Shown in pieces: positions 1 through 13,399 of a DNA stretch of 64,000 nt (position 1 is the first letter of the stretch; each line of letters starts with the position of its first letter). The stretch lies in assembly GCA_027186245.1 (NCBI GenBank), contig CP114490.1, positions 10,607,501 through 10,671,500 of the forward strand, in the 5' to 3' direction. The translations under genes and the position numbers were made by a program. The notes below the pieces were generated by a model. The model searched no databases. It was not told the DNA's origin and saw nothing but the letters and a program-made list of their open reading frames with translations. This stretch comes from Coriaria nepalensis (Eukaryota > Streptophyta > Magnoliopsida > Cucurbitales > Coriariaceae).

Positions 1-245
1 ACGAAATATTGCCGAAGGAGCTGAATCAAACTGATATCATCCTAACATAAAGGGTCTGAAAGCAGTACACAGTTTCGCTCCATTAGCCTTATGGAGATGA
101 CTCATCTAGAGCCTGTGCTACTTGATCTCATGTATCTTTGATGAATACCCTAAACTTTGATGATATTAGAATAAAGAACCTAATCTTTGAAAAATGGGTC
201 TAAGCCACCAAGAAGTTTCCATACCTAGTATTAAAACCTTCTTTC

Positions 246-905
246 ATTCATGACTAAAGGTGGCAATACGGCCCGGTCCATTTTGAGCCTGGCCTTTTTG
301 ATTGGGCCTGGCCCGTTTATGATGGGCAGGGATCGGGCTTGGGCTAGGCCTAAAAAACTAAGGCCCGCCTCGTGCCTTACATGTGGGCTTAAAAACGGGT
401 TGGGCTAAAAATGGGTCCAGACTTGACCCATGATTTATTTATTTTTTAATAAATAATTTGTGATATAAGAAATTATAGTAATTATTTAATAAATAAGACA
501 TTGCATGATTTATTAATAATTAAGACAATAAATATTTTAAAATGTGAATAATGTTATAAGCCATGAATAAATAGTTAGCCATAATAAAAGACTTCATTAT
601 ATTTGCAAACTGTAAATATAGGTAGTTTCATTGAAAGAAAATCTTTTGAACTTAAGGAAAAAAAAAACAAAACCTACAAAGAAGTTTTACATAACTAAAT
701 AATAAAGAAAAGGTAATTAGATTATTTATATTTAGTAAAAACAACATATCAAGTTGAGCTAGCTCGCAAGCTCAAAATCAAGACCCGACCCTAATCTAAT
801 CCAGGAGGGCCAGATTAGGTCGGATCATATGTGGGCTGGGCCAACTGAGTCTGGCTAGCCCGGCCCTTTTTAGTCTAAGACCAAAAGTCTACTTTGGGCC
901 CCAAA
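246..905 (+). mobile_element. Non-autonomous hAT-like element, copy 1
   Basis: The left edge carries a GGTGGCAATA word followed by GC-rich subterminal sequence made of repeated GGCCCGGCCC, GGGCTTGGGC and GGCCTGGCC words. The core, about 430-760, is AT-rich and non-coding, and the right side is again GC-rich up to about 880. This layout is typical of small non-autonomous hAT elements in plants. The AT-rich core aligns by eye with 58100-58300: both contain a run close to CCATGAATAAATAGTTAG followed by a CTTCATT...GCAAACT word, so the two are copies of one family. The right terminus is uncertain because no TATTGCCA end is present here, unlike copy 2. It lies upstream of the first visible FtsH exon, so it probably sits in an intron. 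Confidence 0.5.
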
Positions 906-1055
906 ATATAACTAAAACTCACTTTTTTTAAAAGTAAGTTTAATATATCTACCCAAATGCAGCCTTAACTTTACACTTAGTTGATATGCTTATGTAATCT
1001 TTGAACCAAAAATGATTGACTGAGCGGTGGAACTCTAACTTTTTGTTACATGTAG

Positions 1056-2021
1056 GACCTTGACTCCTGGGCATGACCTTGTTCAAAAGGCGACCTTAGT
1101 TCCACGTGGTCAAGCACGGGGTTTAACATGGTTTATTCCAGCTGATGACCCGACCCTGATCTCCAGGAACAACTATTTGCAAGAATCATAGGCAGACTCG
1201 GTGGAAGAGCTGCAGAGGAAATTATTTTTGGTGAGCCTGAGGTGACAACTCGTGCAGCCGGTGATTTGCAGCAAATCACCGGTTTGGCTAGGCAGGTAAG
1301 CTTCAATTTGGGAACCAGTCTAGTTTATGCCCACAAAACATAACTAAAATATATTATTTTCAATGCCAATTTAGTGAAAAGTCAGTTTAATAAGTCTACG
1401 CAAAGGAAGTCTCAAGTCAGAAGGTCATTATTTTCATTATTGCATGCTCTTATATCCATTTGGCTTTTTCAAACTGAAGTTTAAGGTAAAATTGGATTCT
1501 GCATTTGGATTAGTTTGAAACAAACTGGAGTTATTCTAGGTTCATATTGGGTTTTAGTCCCAACCAAATGGACCCTTGACACAGCTCCCTCTCTATCATA
1601 TAAATATATAATCCCGTTTCTTGTTGCTACTAAAAACTTCCATGAAATTTATGAACTAACTGAATTGACCTGATATTTGCAGATGGTGACTGCATTCGGA
1701 ATGTCTGATATCGGCCCATGGTCATTTATCGACTCAGCCCAAAGCAGTGATGTGATCCTGAGAATGATGGCAAGAAACTCTATATCCGAAAAGCTAGCCG
1801 AAGACATAGATGCTGCAGTTAAGACGCTGTCGGATGATGCATACAAAGTTGCATTGGCCCACATCGAGAGTAACAGAGAAGCTATAGATAAGATTACCGA
1901 AGTACTACTTGAGAAGGAAACAATGTCCGGAGATGAATTCCATTCCATTCTCTCCGAGTTTGTTGAAATTCCAGTTGAAAACCGGGTTCCTTCTGCCGAA
2001 CCCTCCCCAGTTGCTGTGTAA
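1056..2021 (+). pseudogene. FTSH2: 3' end of chloroplast FtsH2/FtsH8-type metalloprotease, frameshifted
   Basis: Two exons are visible. The first, 1056-1295, follows an AG acceptor and encodes the LTPGHD...[11 protein letters not shown] and [14 protein letters not shown] blocks of the M41 peptidase domain. It ends CAG before GTAAGC. The second, 1683-2021, encodes the last 112 residues (MVTAFGMSDIGPWS... to ...PSPVAV, stop TAA). The pattern matches the type-B subunits FTSH2/VAR2 and FTSH8 of the thylakoid FtsH complex, which degrades photodamaged D1. In the first exon one C is missing near 1167: the frame of ADDPTLISR runs into TAG at 1188, whereas the conserved QLFARIIG reading needs one extra base. 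The last exon is intact and well conserved, so this is either a young pseudogene or a one-base assembly error. The HEXXH exon lies outside the window, and 1-1055 shows no other exon. Confidence 0.65.
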
Positions 2022-2679
2022 ACTTGACTTGGAACATGTCAAAATTTTCTTTCATCATCTTAAAACATGCTTCGATTCATACTGATGGTACATAAATGTA
2101 ACTATATATGTCAACATGTAATTACTGATCATACATCTTTTCCGGTTTTAAATCACAAACTATAGGAGTTTCACATTCTGTCGTAGTTCCTACTAAGATC
2201 TATAAAACTCATTTTTATGTCATACTAAGATCTACAAAACTCATTTTTATGTCATATCGAAGGAGAATAGTAGATTGATCACTTCTATAATCTGCTAAAT
2301 TATATAGGAAATGCCACCCCCCCCCCCCCCCCCCCCCCGGCCCGGAAAAAAAACACAAAACAAAAACACTCTAAAATATATGTGGAATCAAGTCTCATCA
2401 GTCTGTCCCTTTGGCTACTATGTCCAATTCATCCCCTTGTTCAGTGCAGTTGAATTGTCACCATTATCTCTACTTCGCGCGGTCATCTGAGCTCGGTCAG
2501 TTGTTCGAGTTTCATACATTCAGAGATTGATGAGCAGGTCAAGTTATTAACCCTTTTCTTCCCAGAGAAATAACACACTTATAATTCAAGTCTCCTCCTG
2601 AGTGCAATTCACTGGACAAGAAACAGATATTTTTTTGTCAAGAAGAAAAATAAAAATAAAAAATCCGCCGAAAAGATCA
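2022..2679. other. Convergent 3' regions with a poly-C tract
   Basis: This is the gap between the FtsH stop and the stop of the oppositely oriented TPS gene, so it should hold both 3' UTRs. A 22-base run of C lies at 2317-2338, followed by CCCGG and an A-rich stretch. A short local duplication of a TCATTTTTATGTCATA-type word occurs around 2210-2255. No coding signal is seen. Confidence 0.6.
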
Positions 2680-5600
2680 TCAAGGAGAGCTATCATCAGC
2701 TTTGTCTTCGGATGACAATGGTGAAGTACTAGAGGCCTCGGCTAGGGATTCAAGCATGCTTATCACATCAGGTGTGTCATCTAAATAGTATTTGGCTCTG
2801 CTCGGTTTTTGTCCAACCGTACAAGCAAAAACGGAGGTACTGGAAGAAAGAATATTCCTCGACATTGCATCGCCTATTACTTCAAACATGTCCTCATCTG
2901 ATCTGTCGTCACCAATACATAATACAAAGTCGGCTTGTTTTCCATTCTCTGACATTGAAGTAAAGATCTTTTCTGCAACCAGCCCTTTGCTTACTCCCTA
3001 GAGAGAAATAGTACATATAAGAAGTAGTCATTTTAATGGTGAATCAATTGAAATGATCAAGTTTGATACGGACTTGTTTCGGGAAAAAGGTGAAGTGGAA
3101 TCTGGGTTTTAAAAAAAAAAATGCACCCTACTAAAGTGCAGTTTAGTTAAGTTAGATTATGTAGAACAAACTGGCTTTTAGTCCTAAACTGAAATTTGAA
3201 AATGCCAAGACAAACTGGATTTTTAAGTCCCTAAGAAAGCTCGGTTCGGCATCAAAATTCATTTGTTTGAGTTAAGAATGTCTATTCTTTAGTGAACCAT
3301 AGTGAAACATATCTAGTAAGAGTAAGCTCTGATGATGATAGCACAAAGTTGGATTTATACAACCATTTTGTAGGTGGATTAATTGAAGTGTGTTTAGAAA
3401 TGCTTCATTTCGGGCAAAAGGTGAAACTGAAATCTAGGTAAAAGTTTGTGCACCCTACTAAAGTGTATTTAGTTAGATTTTATGGGTTCAAACTGGATTT
3501 TAGTCCTAAACTAGATTCTAAATGCCAAGTCAAACTGGATTCAAGTCCAATTGGGTGCAGCATTAAAAAAAAACATTTCTTTGATTTAAGAGTTTCTAAT
3601 TCTCCGTGGCTTTTGTTAGAGTTGGCCTCAGATGATAGTAGCACAAAGTTGAATTTACTGGATACATACCTGAGGTTTAACCTCTACAATAAATTGGCCA
3701 CTCTTAACAGCGACAGGTTCATTTGCTAAAACACTCTCAAGATGATCTAACATCTCCTTTGCCTGGAAAGATCCAAATCCCAATTCAGCGTCTCTATATT
3801 GCCATACCAATGCACTTTCCTTTCTTTCAATGGAAGAACCATCAGTTGCCTCAGTATACAATTTCATGACAGGTTCAGCAATTTGCATCCATCCGAATTC
3901 AATGCTCTGACCACAAGTTTCCCATTCATCATTTTGGGCCCATCTGCCACAGATCATATCATAAATAAGGCTATATAACTTAAACCTATATTTGTGAAAT
4001 AATGCAATATTATTAGGACTTTTGAAAGGATAAATTTTAACTCCAAGTAATAGGTAAATCTCTCATCATCTATCGCATTAAAGTTCACCAAATTCATCCT
4101 TTCAAAGTATTATTTCAAAGGATAAGAAGACATATTTTATCCTCATGTTTCACTTTGTAAAAATTCCAAAACTGATATTTTAAACAAATAGATGCCAGAG
4201 TAAATAATAAAAACAGGGAAGAAAAGAGGAAAAGAAGACCGAGGTGTGCACCTCAAGAAGTATCCATGTTCGGCTGCAATTCCAAGCTTTGTGCAAGGGC
4301 AAAACCACTTGCCTAAGCTGTCCCTGCTTCTTCCACTAACAATGAAAACTAAATTTTTCCCATCTGCACAAAGTGTGTTGAGGATAGAGATAACACCTTG
4401 ACTTGGAGACTTGTTGATGGAATTTTGGGGCATCACTGTTCCATCATAGTCCAAAAGAATAGCCCGACTCTGTGCCTGGCCATAAGCTGATACAATCTTG
4501 TCTATTGAAAGCTTCCGGAAGTTAGGATCAAGAGCCACAACTCTAAACCCAAAGCTAAAACCAATACCCCAACATCTTCTTCTAAAATGGTCCAAACATG
4601 CCCTCTCCATGTCTTGTAAGAAACTATGCGACCAATAAGCCACATCATGGGTGCTTACATAACGATAATGCTTCTCATGCCTCAACTGTTTTTCAGTATC
4701 AGGCATTGAAATCGCTTCATTCATGGCCCCAGCAGTCGTTTCAACATTCCATGGGTTGACTCGAATCGCTCCACTGAGTGATGGAGAACATCCAATGAAT
4801 TCTGACACCACTAACATACTCTTCTTTAAGCTATTGGAATTAGAACAAGATCCAGAACTAGAACCAGACACTCCTTGTCTTATAGCAATATATTCATAAG
4901 GAGTAAGGTTCATCCCATCCCTAACAGCTGTCACTACAACACACTCTGCAATGCTGAAATATGCAACTGCTTCAGAGATTGAAACCGGCCCATCAATTAG
5001 AATTATTGGCTCATAGCCAGGTTTCCGGTATTTTGTATTGATCTTATGAGAAATTTGTTTTATATCATCCTCCATTCCTTTTAAATCTTCCCCTCTGCCT
5101 CTTACCGGGTTTACAATCTGGACTAGCACAGCTTTTCCCTGCCATTCAGGATGTTCCTTTAGCATCTGTTCCATTGCCAAGAGCTTCAAATCAATACCTT
5201 TGAAAATGTCCATATCATCAACTCCCAGCAACACTGTTTTCCCACAAAACTGATTTTCAAGTTCTGTAGCCCAAGACTCCTCCTCTGCCGCTTTCATAAT
5301 GGACTCAATCCGACCCATATGAATCCCGACTGGCATAATCTTTATCCCAATTGTCCTTCCGTAATATTCCAACCCAAGATATCCCCTCTTTGATTGATAT
5401 TCCAAACCCAACATTCGACTACAACAAGAGAGAAAATGGCGAGCATAATCAAAGGTATGGAATCCAATAATATCAGAGTTCAATAAGGCCTTAAGTATTT
5501 CTTCTCTGACAGGAAGAGTTCGGTAAATCTCAGAAGAAGGAAATGGGCTGTGAAGAAAGAACCCCATTCTAAGCCTGTTAAACCGTCTTCTTAAGAAAGT

Positions 5601-6233
5601 TGGAAGCACCATTAAATGATAATCATGAATCCAAATATAATCATCATCCGGATTTATAACTTCAACCACTCTTTCAAAAAACAACTTATTAGCTAGAACA
5701 TAAGCTTCCCAGAGTGAACGATCAAATCTTTGATCAGAATTGTACGGCAGCATATAGTGGAAAAGACGCCACAAGTGCTTCTTGCAGAAACCGTCATAAA
5801 ACTTTTCAAAAACATCAGATGGAAGAAATGTAGGAACGCATTTAAATTTCTCGAGCAAAAACTGGGATACCTCCTCATGGTCATCGGGATGAATATCGAC
5901 CGTTAGTGATCCGACATATAAAACATCTAGATCTTCAGGAAGACCATCTTTAAGCTGTAAGAGTAAAGAATCCTCGTTCCAACAGAAACTCCATCCTTTA
6001 TTGTCCTCTTTTCGCTTTGCTTTCAAAGGAAGCTGATTCGCTACGATAATCATCCGCTCTGAAGAAATAGAGGACGGATTTTCAGAAGTCACACTATATG
6101 CCTGCTCATCATCAAGCTCAGCTATAACCCCTGGAACGGTCATTACCCTTGGAAATCGCCTCCTCTTCACTTCCACAGCTGGAAAATTTCCAGAACCCAA
6201 ATCTAATAGATTCGTGTATGATCTTGAAATCAT
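2680..6233 (-). CDS. TPS7: Class II trehalose-6-phosphate synthase, TPS7-like
   Basis: The protein is 857 residues in three coding exons: 4252-6233, 3670-3943 and 2680-2997. All junctions are GT-AG and the summed CDS is 858 codons including stop. I chose the ATG at 6233 (MISRSYTNLL), the conserved class II start. A GT20 synthase-like domain spans about residues 60-545, with the WIHDYHL and HSPFPSSEI blocks. A HAD phosphatase-like domain follows, with DYDGT at 595-599 and GDDRSDED at 781-788. Class II members (TPS5-11) are generally thought to lack strong synthase and phosphatase activity and to act in sugar and SnRK1 signalling. The nearest recalled match is Arabidopsis TPS7 (851 residues), including the YSVTSENPSS region. 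One oddity is VANQLP at about residue 64, where homologues usually read VANRLP. Intron 2 carries an internal direct repeat. Confidence 0.95.
3071..3552. repeat. Diverged direct repeat inside TPS intron 2
   Basis: Two copies of roughly 150-160 bp lie at 3071-3230 and 3402-3552. Shared words include TTTCGGG(A/C)AAAAGGTGAA, CACCCTACTAAAGTG, TTAGTCCTAAACT and CAAACTGGATT. They do not code. They probably belong to a short interspersed or MITE-like family; related wording recurs near 1490-1575. Confidence 0.55.
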
Positions 6234-6880
6234 TTTGACCACCTTTTTTTTTTTGAAATCTCCAAATCAACAATTCAAACTATCTGCAAAAACAAAGAAA
6301 TGATGAAATGCTCACAAAATCACCACCCCAGAAACCCATAAATTGGCATCAAATCACTAGAATTCATACATAATTATCCAATTCAGTGAAAAATCAAGCA
6401 ATATCGTACAGAACATTCCTCCAAAAAGAAAAAGAATATACATGCAGTGATTCTCAAGTAGTCTTATCTTGTCTAATGCAGAGATGAAGATTCCCTTTTT
6501 TCTCCCCCGATTAGGTTATATCAAAGCAACCTAAAATACCCTAGCTCCAACCATATCAATAATATTTACAAGGCGATACACATTGTGCAAATAATCCGAT
6601 CAAAAATCAAGCCACATTACTATAGAAACTGTAGAATTGAAACGCATAAACCAGAAACAACTGAAAAAATAATCCAGATCAAAGAAATGCAACAAGAACA
6701 ACAACACAAATTCTCCGAAAATGATTAACGAAAAAAAAAAAAAAATCGAAGCTCACCCTGTGTGTCTTGAATCAGTAAACTGATTGCTGATCCTTATCTG
6801 CTGCAGTTCGGATTTTCTGAGCAAAAAACTTTTTCTGTGATTTTGTGAGGTAAAGATTTTACGAACAAAAAGAAAATATT
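6234..6880 (-). promoter_or_regulatory. TPS 5' leader with one UTR intron
   Basis: On the minus strand a donor CAGG|GTGAGC lies at 6756/6755 and an acceptor TTTGCAG|ATAG ends at 6284. This gives a 5' UTR intron of about 470 bp at 6284-6756, a first leader exon from about 6880 to 6757 and a second of 6283-6234. No ATG occurs in the two leader exons, so no uORF is predicted. The first exon start is approximate. Confidence 0.6.
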
Positions 6881-8890
6881 CCAACTTTTTTTTCTCTCTT
6901 TAATTCCAAAAAAAAAAAAAAAGCAAACAAAAAAAAAATCTGAGATATGAAATGAAATCTAAGAATTTTCAGATAATAAAATGAAAAAAATAAATAATAC
7001 TTACTATCTGTCAGCAATAAAAACGTAGAGCAAATGAAAGATATTGCTGACAAGGCTTCGAGACATCCAATAGGATTGAGTTTTGCCACGTCGGCTTTGA
7101 AAAGGGCCAATAGAAATACGTGGGATCAACCTACTTATGGTGCTGTTGGTCAATGTAATTAGCCCATACAGATATTGGATAAGGCCTGGCCCGGCCCATG
7201 GCCAGCTAAGTTATGCATTAGTGCCAGCTGGTTACGCCACGTGGTGCTTCTATAAAGGCTTTTGTCAGACGGGACGTATAAATGGTTGCACTTTACTGCT
7301 GACCGGGACTAACGAGTTTAGGAAATGTGGGGCCAGATATCGACACATGGCGAATAACGTGCTTGTGGATAAGGGGGGCCCAGAGGAGCGTGGCGTTGCC
7401 TTTTTTTTTTTTATTTGACGTTAAAGCGGAAATGAGTACATGTGATTTCTTCTAAGAATAGATATTTTTCAGGTAATCAAGGATCGATTAAGGGTGGCAA
7501 AAAATTCAACACCGAACCTATGGCCTGGGCCCGGACCTATCAGTGGGGCTCATTGCCTGAAAACTTAAAGGTATGATTATGTGGTTTTGGATTATATGCT
7601 TCCGAAGGATAATTGTGCCACGACCCCTCGGAAGCATAAAGTAAGGACTATTTTAAAATTCCTCTAAAAATCTATGGTTAAATATTCACATTCGTAATTT
7701 TTTTTTAAAATTGAGTTTAATTTTAATTAATATAATATTTCAGTTAATTAATTTTTTGATAAATTTATATTTTTTATTTTATTTTATTTTATTTATTATA
7801 TACTTATTAGGAAGAAAAAGGAAAATTTAAATAATATTAAAATAATAAAAAGGAAAGAAAAAATTTAAAATAAAAAGAAAGTGAAAAGTTAAATAATTTA
7901 AAAGTATTAAAAAAGGAGAAAAAAAATCAAATAATAATAATAAAATAAGTGTAGATAAATAAAAAGTTAAATTTAAAAAATTGAACGTGGAATGTTTTTT
8001 TATTATTATTTTTATTTAAATTCTTTAAAATTATAATTAATTTGAATATTTTGAAAGACGTTAATTTACTGCATGACACATTTAGTTGGAGAAATTTTCG
8101 AGATAATTTATGTCAAGATTTTGAATATAAATTTAAAATTTTATTAATACATAAATATGTAATTTAATTATTATATAATACTCAAAAAATTGTGATAATT
8201 GTGATAACTAAAACCCTTCACATAATTTTTCATATTTATATTTTTTGTAATATTTAACCTCAATTCTTAATAATTGTGATACATTTTTTTTAGTTGACAA
8301 ATCTTGCTAAACTTGAATTTATGATACTTGATATCAACATGCAAGAATTATTTATTATGGATTCTTGATGTCGAAACTCATTTGAATGTCATGGCACTTG
8401 GATATACCATACCATTCAGGATGGTAATTAAGCATCCAACAAAGATAAGGCAACGACTATAGTTTTCCTACGTCATCATATCCATGAAGAATTGAAAATT
8501 GAATATCTCATGATCAAAGATCTTCTTATTATTTAGCAAAGTTTGAAAGACATATATGATCATAAAAAGGTTAATCTCCCAAAAGCTCATTATAAATGGA
8601 TACAGTAAGTGAATATAACTCTATAATGTCATGTCAACTATAAGTTCTAAATTGAAATTATGTGGAGATTAAATTATTAGGTAATGTAGAGATACATATA
8701 ACAGAATAAATACAGTATAAAAAATATTTAAAATCTTATTTATATCATATCATAGTATACACAATTTTTATCAAAATCGATCATACAATAATTATATCGC
8801 ACATAATCTATTTTATAGAAAGCACAATACTCAAAATTTAATCAAGATTTATGGAAGAAAGAATACCTCAATTTCTAATTACAAAACTCT
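6881..8890. other. Intergenic, AT-rich
   Basis: From 6881 to 7440 lies the TPS promoter side, including a GGCCTGGCCCGGCCCATGGCC segment near 7180. From 7493 a GGGTGGCAAAAAATTC word followed by GGCCTGGGCCCGGACC resembles the left end of the GC-rich hAT-like elements seen elsewhere, but I see no matching right end. The DNA from 7680 to 8880 is very AT-rich, with A-rich and T-rich runs and no coding signal. Confidence 0.5.
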
Positions 8891-8899
8891 TCTTATTAA

Positions 8900-11800
8900 G
8901 ATAGGGAGGTGTTTACATGTTCGCCCTCTAATCTTAGTCCACATGATTCGTTTCACATGGTTAAATTTCTACTTAAGATCTCAACTCATGAGATAATAAG
9001 TTCGGGGAAAATGAAAGGAAAATACTCTTTTATCTCTATGATTTTCGGCCAAATAGTTTGTATGCGCTTATTAAATTTCAATCATTATGCCTTGTATTTA
9101 TAGACAAAAGCTATGTCATATTTTCATAATCTCATTAGGAATCATAATTGCCTTAAATCAAAAAAATGAGATGGGCTAAAAGCCCATAGCATGGTCGGCC
9201 ACTCATGGTTCTTACATATATGTTATTTAATCAATCAATTAATTGATTTTAACCAATAAAAATTCAATTAATAATTTAGTCCATTAACTCTTTAATATCT
9301 AATTATTAACTATGAATATTTATAATTTTTTTATAATTAAATAAAAATTCATATGTAACTTATTAATTTCAAATTAATTCAATGGCACACTTAGTTGTGC
9401 TAACAGAAAAGTATGACTTAAATTAACAAACTAATAATGACCATTTTATAGTCAAATTATCATTTTACCCCTAAAATAGTTTTGGTCCATTTTCATTTTC
9501 TCTAATGAAATTTTAATTGTATTACTATGAACGTTATGTGTATGATCAATTAAATTTTACATCATGCTAGCAAGAGGATTTCATAAACCCTTGTAATTTT
9601 ATTTAATTACAAATTAAATTCGTTTAATTTAAAAAACTTGGAAAATTAAATATTTAATTAATCATCTCATGATTAATTAATTTTAAATCTCCAAATCAAA
9701 ATTGACTTCTAGCAAAGTGTCAAGACTACCTAGGAAATGAGAAGTACCAACTTTCAAAAAAACTTGTTGTGACTATCGTATATTTATAATAATCATTCTA
9801 TCTCGCTAATATTCGGATTCATCCTAAGACATGATATAACTATTAAATCCTAATAGATAGATCATATAGATCATTATCCCTTTATTAAATATCGACAATG
9901 GATTTACAAAAACTCTTTTCAGACTATACTACTTTGCAAAGATTTTTTATTCAATAAAGTATATAATTCATAGGACTTTATTCTAAATACGGAAGTAATG
10001 ATTTCTTTCCTAACCACTAATAATTTTTCTCGTACAATACTTCATACCCCCAACGGTTTACCTTGTGTTCACACATAGCTAGAGCTAATAAGAATGATGT
10101 CAAAGTATGAAGTTTGGTACTGAAGAAAACCATTGTGTCTTAGGTCGGAAGATCACATATAAAATGTCACTTGATAATTCTCATTAACCATCAGTATTAA
10201 TTACCATTGAGAATTATCTAAATATCAAGTTTAGCACTCTTTGTCTATACAATGCATCTATGCAATCGTCATGGCTTTCCAATAACATCACTGGTTGTGA
10301 AATTGACCACCCTAACAATTAGGTGATTAACTATATGATTGTTTATCCATATCAATCGATGACCATTCCACTCATCTCATCCCTCTCTGATTGTATCTTG
10401 GGGGACATATACTTAGAGAAATAGATTTCATGACTCATTAGTAAGAGTCCTCTCTTAGAATCTTTCATGTTATACATTTTTATCACTTTGTCTATGTATG
10501 TCTACTGGGTCAAGCCTAGCAGCCTTATAGACCTATCTCTATAGATTTTTATTTCTAAAATATAAGTTGCTTCTCTAAAATCTTCTTTCATGAAGAAGTT
10601 CTTTGATGGCCATAACTTAATACACTATACGTACATAATTCTCAATAAGTAATTTGTCATACACGTATAAAATTATGAAAGCAATAGAGCTTCCACTAAC
10701 TTTCATGTACACATAAGAATCGTCTTCATTCTTAATAAAGTCAAACAATTTGATCGTTTCATTAAAATGAATGTTCTAACTTCAAGATGCTTGTTTAAAG
10801 TCGTATATGGACTCTTGCAACTTACACAACTTTCTTATGTTTTTCTGGTCTATGAAGCCCTCAGGTTATATCATATATACATCCTTCTTGTGGTTTGAGA
10901 ATGCAGTTTTCACATCCATTTGTCATATCTAATAATCATGGTATGCTCTAATAGTAAGTAATATCTGAATGAATTTAGTCATTACAATAAGTGAGGAGGT
11001 TTCTTCATAATTGATTCCTTCTCTTTATCTTTAACCATTTACACCTAGTCGTCTAGCCTTATAGGTTTCGACATTTTCATCTCTCCCAATTTTCTTCTTA
11101 AAAAACCATTTGCATCATATATGAACTATTTCTTGTGGTGCATCCACCAAGTCCTATATTTGGTTGACATACATGGAATCCATCTTGGATCTCAATGCAT
11201 CTAACCATCTCTCGAAAATCAAGCTATTAAGAGCCTCATAATAAGTTGTTGGATCACCTTCTATGATTGGTCCGTCACTAAAATTTTCTATTAGAAATCT
11301 ATAACGCTCTGGCCCACTAGATGATTTACTAAATCTTTGAACCATTTGTGTACTCTAAGGTATCACACCATCCTCTTTTCAAAGTGAAACTAGTGAGGTA
11401 ACATGATCATTGATCCGAACGTCATTGTGTGTATCTTAAACTTTATCAAGTTCAATCTTGCTCTCACTATTCCTTTCAGAAAGGAATTATTCTCTAAGAA
11501 GACAACATGTTTAGCAACATACTTTTAGCTCAATATGATGATAAAAGTAGTATCCCAAAATTTCCTTTGGATACCCCATAAAAGACATTTCTCGGATCTC
11601 GCCTTTAACTTTTTTGCTTCTTGCTTCATAAAATAAGCATGGCAGCCCCATACGTGAATATAGTTAAAGCTTGCATGTCTGCCATTTCATATCTCATATA
11701 GTGTCGAAGAAACACTTTAAAGGTATCTTGTTAATAATGTAAGCGAAAGATTCTTGGGTATGTCTCCAGAATGATAAAAGTAGATTACTAAACTTATGGA

Positions 11801-13335
11801 CTGAACTTAGACTGAACTATCTACAAGAGAGTCTTATTTCTCCTCTCAAAGATGTCATTCAACTGTGGTGTTCTAAGAGGGATCCATTGTGAGATTATAT
11901 CATTCTCCTTTAGGTAGTCAAGAAATTTGTGGCTCAAGTATTCACCACATCGATCTGATCGAAGTAATACTTTTGCCTAGTTATTTTTCTACTTCATTCT
12001 TATATTTTTTGAATTTCTTAAACGATTTGGATTTATGCTTTCATAAGATAAATGTAACCGAATAAAGAGTGATCATCAATATATATGATGAAGTAAAAAA
12101 AACCACCTCTAGCTGGAGTTGACGTAGCCCCACATACATTAGTATGTACTAGTCCCAATAACTCGATTTGTCTCTTTCAACTTCAACTAAAAGGTGATTT
12201 GATCATCTTGCCTAATAAACAAGATTAACAGGTTATTATTGATTCCAAATAAAATGGGTCTAAGTATTTATCTTTATGCAACTTTTGAATCCTTGCTTCA
12301 TTGTTTTGACATGATCGACAATGTCATAAGTATGTTTGATTCACATCAAATTTTCTTTTCTTGACCTGTTCAATATTGAAGCAAGTTTCATTTTTCAAAT
12401 TTAAGACATACACACAATTATTTAAGGAATCACTTCCATAAAATAAATCATTCATAAAAAGACTTAAAAGTTTATACTTGATGGAGAAGATAAATCATTC
12501 TTCATCAAGCCTAGAAATATAAACAATATTCTGAATCAAAGATGGTACATAATAATATTGTTTCAAATTTAAGAGTAAAACCCAATGGCAAAACTAAGCT
12601 ATAAGTGCTCATAGCTAAAGCATCAACTCTTGCTTCATTTCTAGCTCATAGGTCCACTTCACCTTTCTTTAGCATTCTTCTACATTTTAAATTTTGTACA
12701 TTATTATAAATATGAGATCCACAACATGTATCTAATACCCAAGTAGATGAATCATTATAAGAAATGTTAACCTCAATCATGAACATACCTGAAGCTGCAT
12801 CACCATACTTTTTCAAAGTTGTAAGATAGACCTTGCAATTCCGCTTCTAATGTCTAATTTCGCTACAGTGGAAACACTTTTCATCTTTGCCCTTCTTTGT
12901 CTTTTCATCACGCTTACTTGCTTTGAGAGTCTCTTTCTTGCCTCGTTTCTTAAGCTTGATATTGTCCTTGTTTCCGGAAGAACCTCCCATAAGCAACACG
13001 AGTTTATCATTCTTTGTGCAATTATTTATAGCATATTATGCAAATCATATAGCTGCTCAGGTTCTATTTTATTTATTTGAAAGTTGAGCACAAACGGTGA
13101 AACTGAATCAAGAAGATATTACAGTATTAAGTTATTGATCAACTTAGAATTCATAATAAGTCCAAGATTCTCAAGTAATTCAATATAGGTGATCGTCTTT
13201 ACCTTATGTTCACTCACAGAGATGCCCTCAGTCATCTTGATCCAAAATAATGCCTTAAATATCTATCGTTTTAAGTATCCTCATCATAAATAACTTTAAA
13301 GTTATCGATAATCTTACAAACATAGAACCTTTTAT
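8900..13335 (-). mobile_element. Degenerate Ty1/copia retrotransposon
   Basis: Read on the minus strand, the copia domains occur in the correct order across many frame breaks. A zinc-knuckle-like segment and the protease site (reads VLDTCC where DTG or DSG is expected) lie at about 12700-12870. Integrase pieces run about 11550-12100, and a linker with EALNS...RWLDALRSKMDS is at 11154-11345. Reverse transcriptase lies at about 10400-11050, with QMDVKTAF, EGFIDQKN and a VYDKL remnant of the YVDD site. No continuous frame exceeds about 65 residues, so the element is dead. From 8900 to 10200 the DNA is AT-rich and may include the 3' LTR, but I could not match it to a second LTR. The outer limits are approximate. 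Confidence 0.75.
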
Positions 13336-13399
13336 AATGTTTTGGAGCTCGTTACTCAAATATGCAAACATAATACATTACATCTCATTATCTTGCTCC

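Noticed and set aside
6859..7418. Open frames of 83 and 93 codons upstream of the TPS gene
   Set aside because: Low complexity or no recognisable domain; they lie in the TPS leader and promoter and show no splice or family support.
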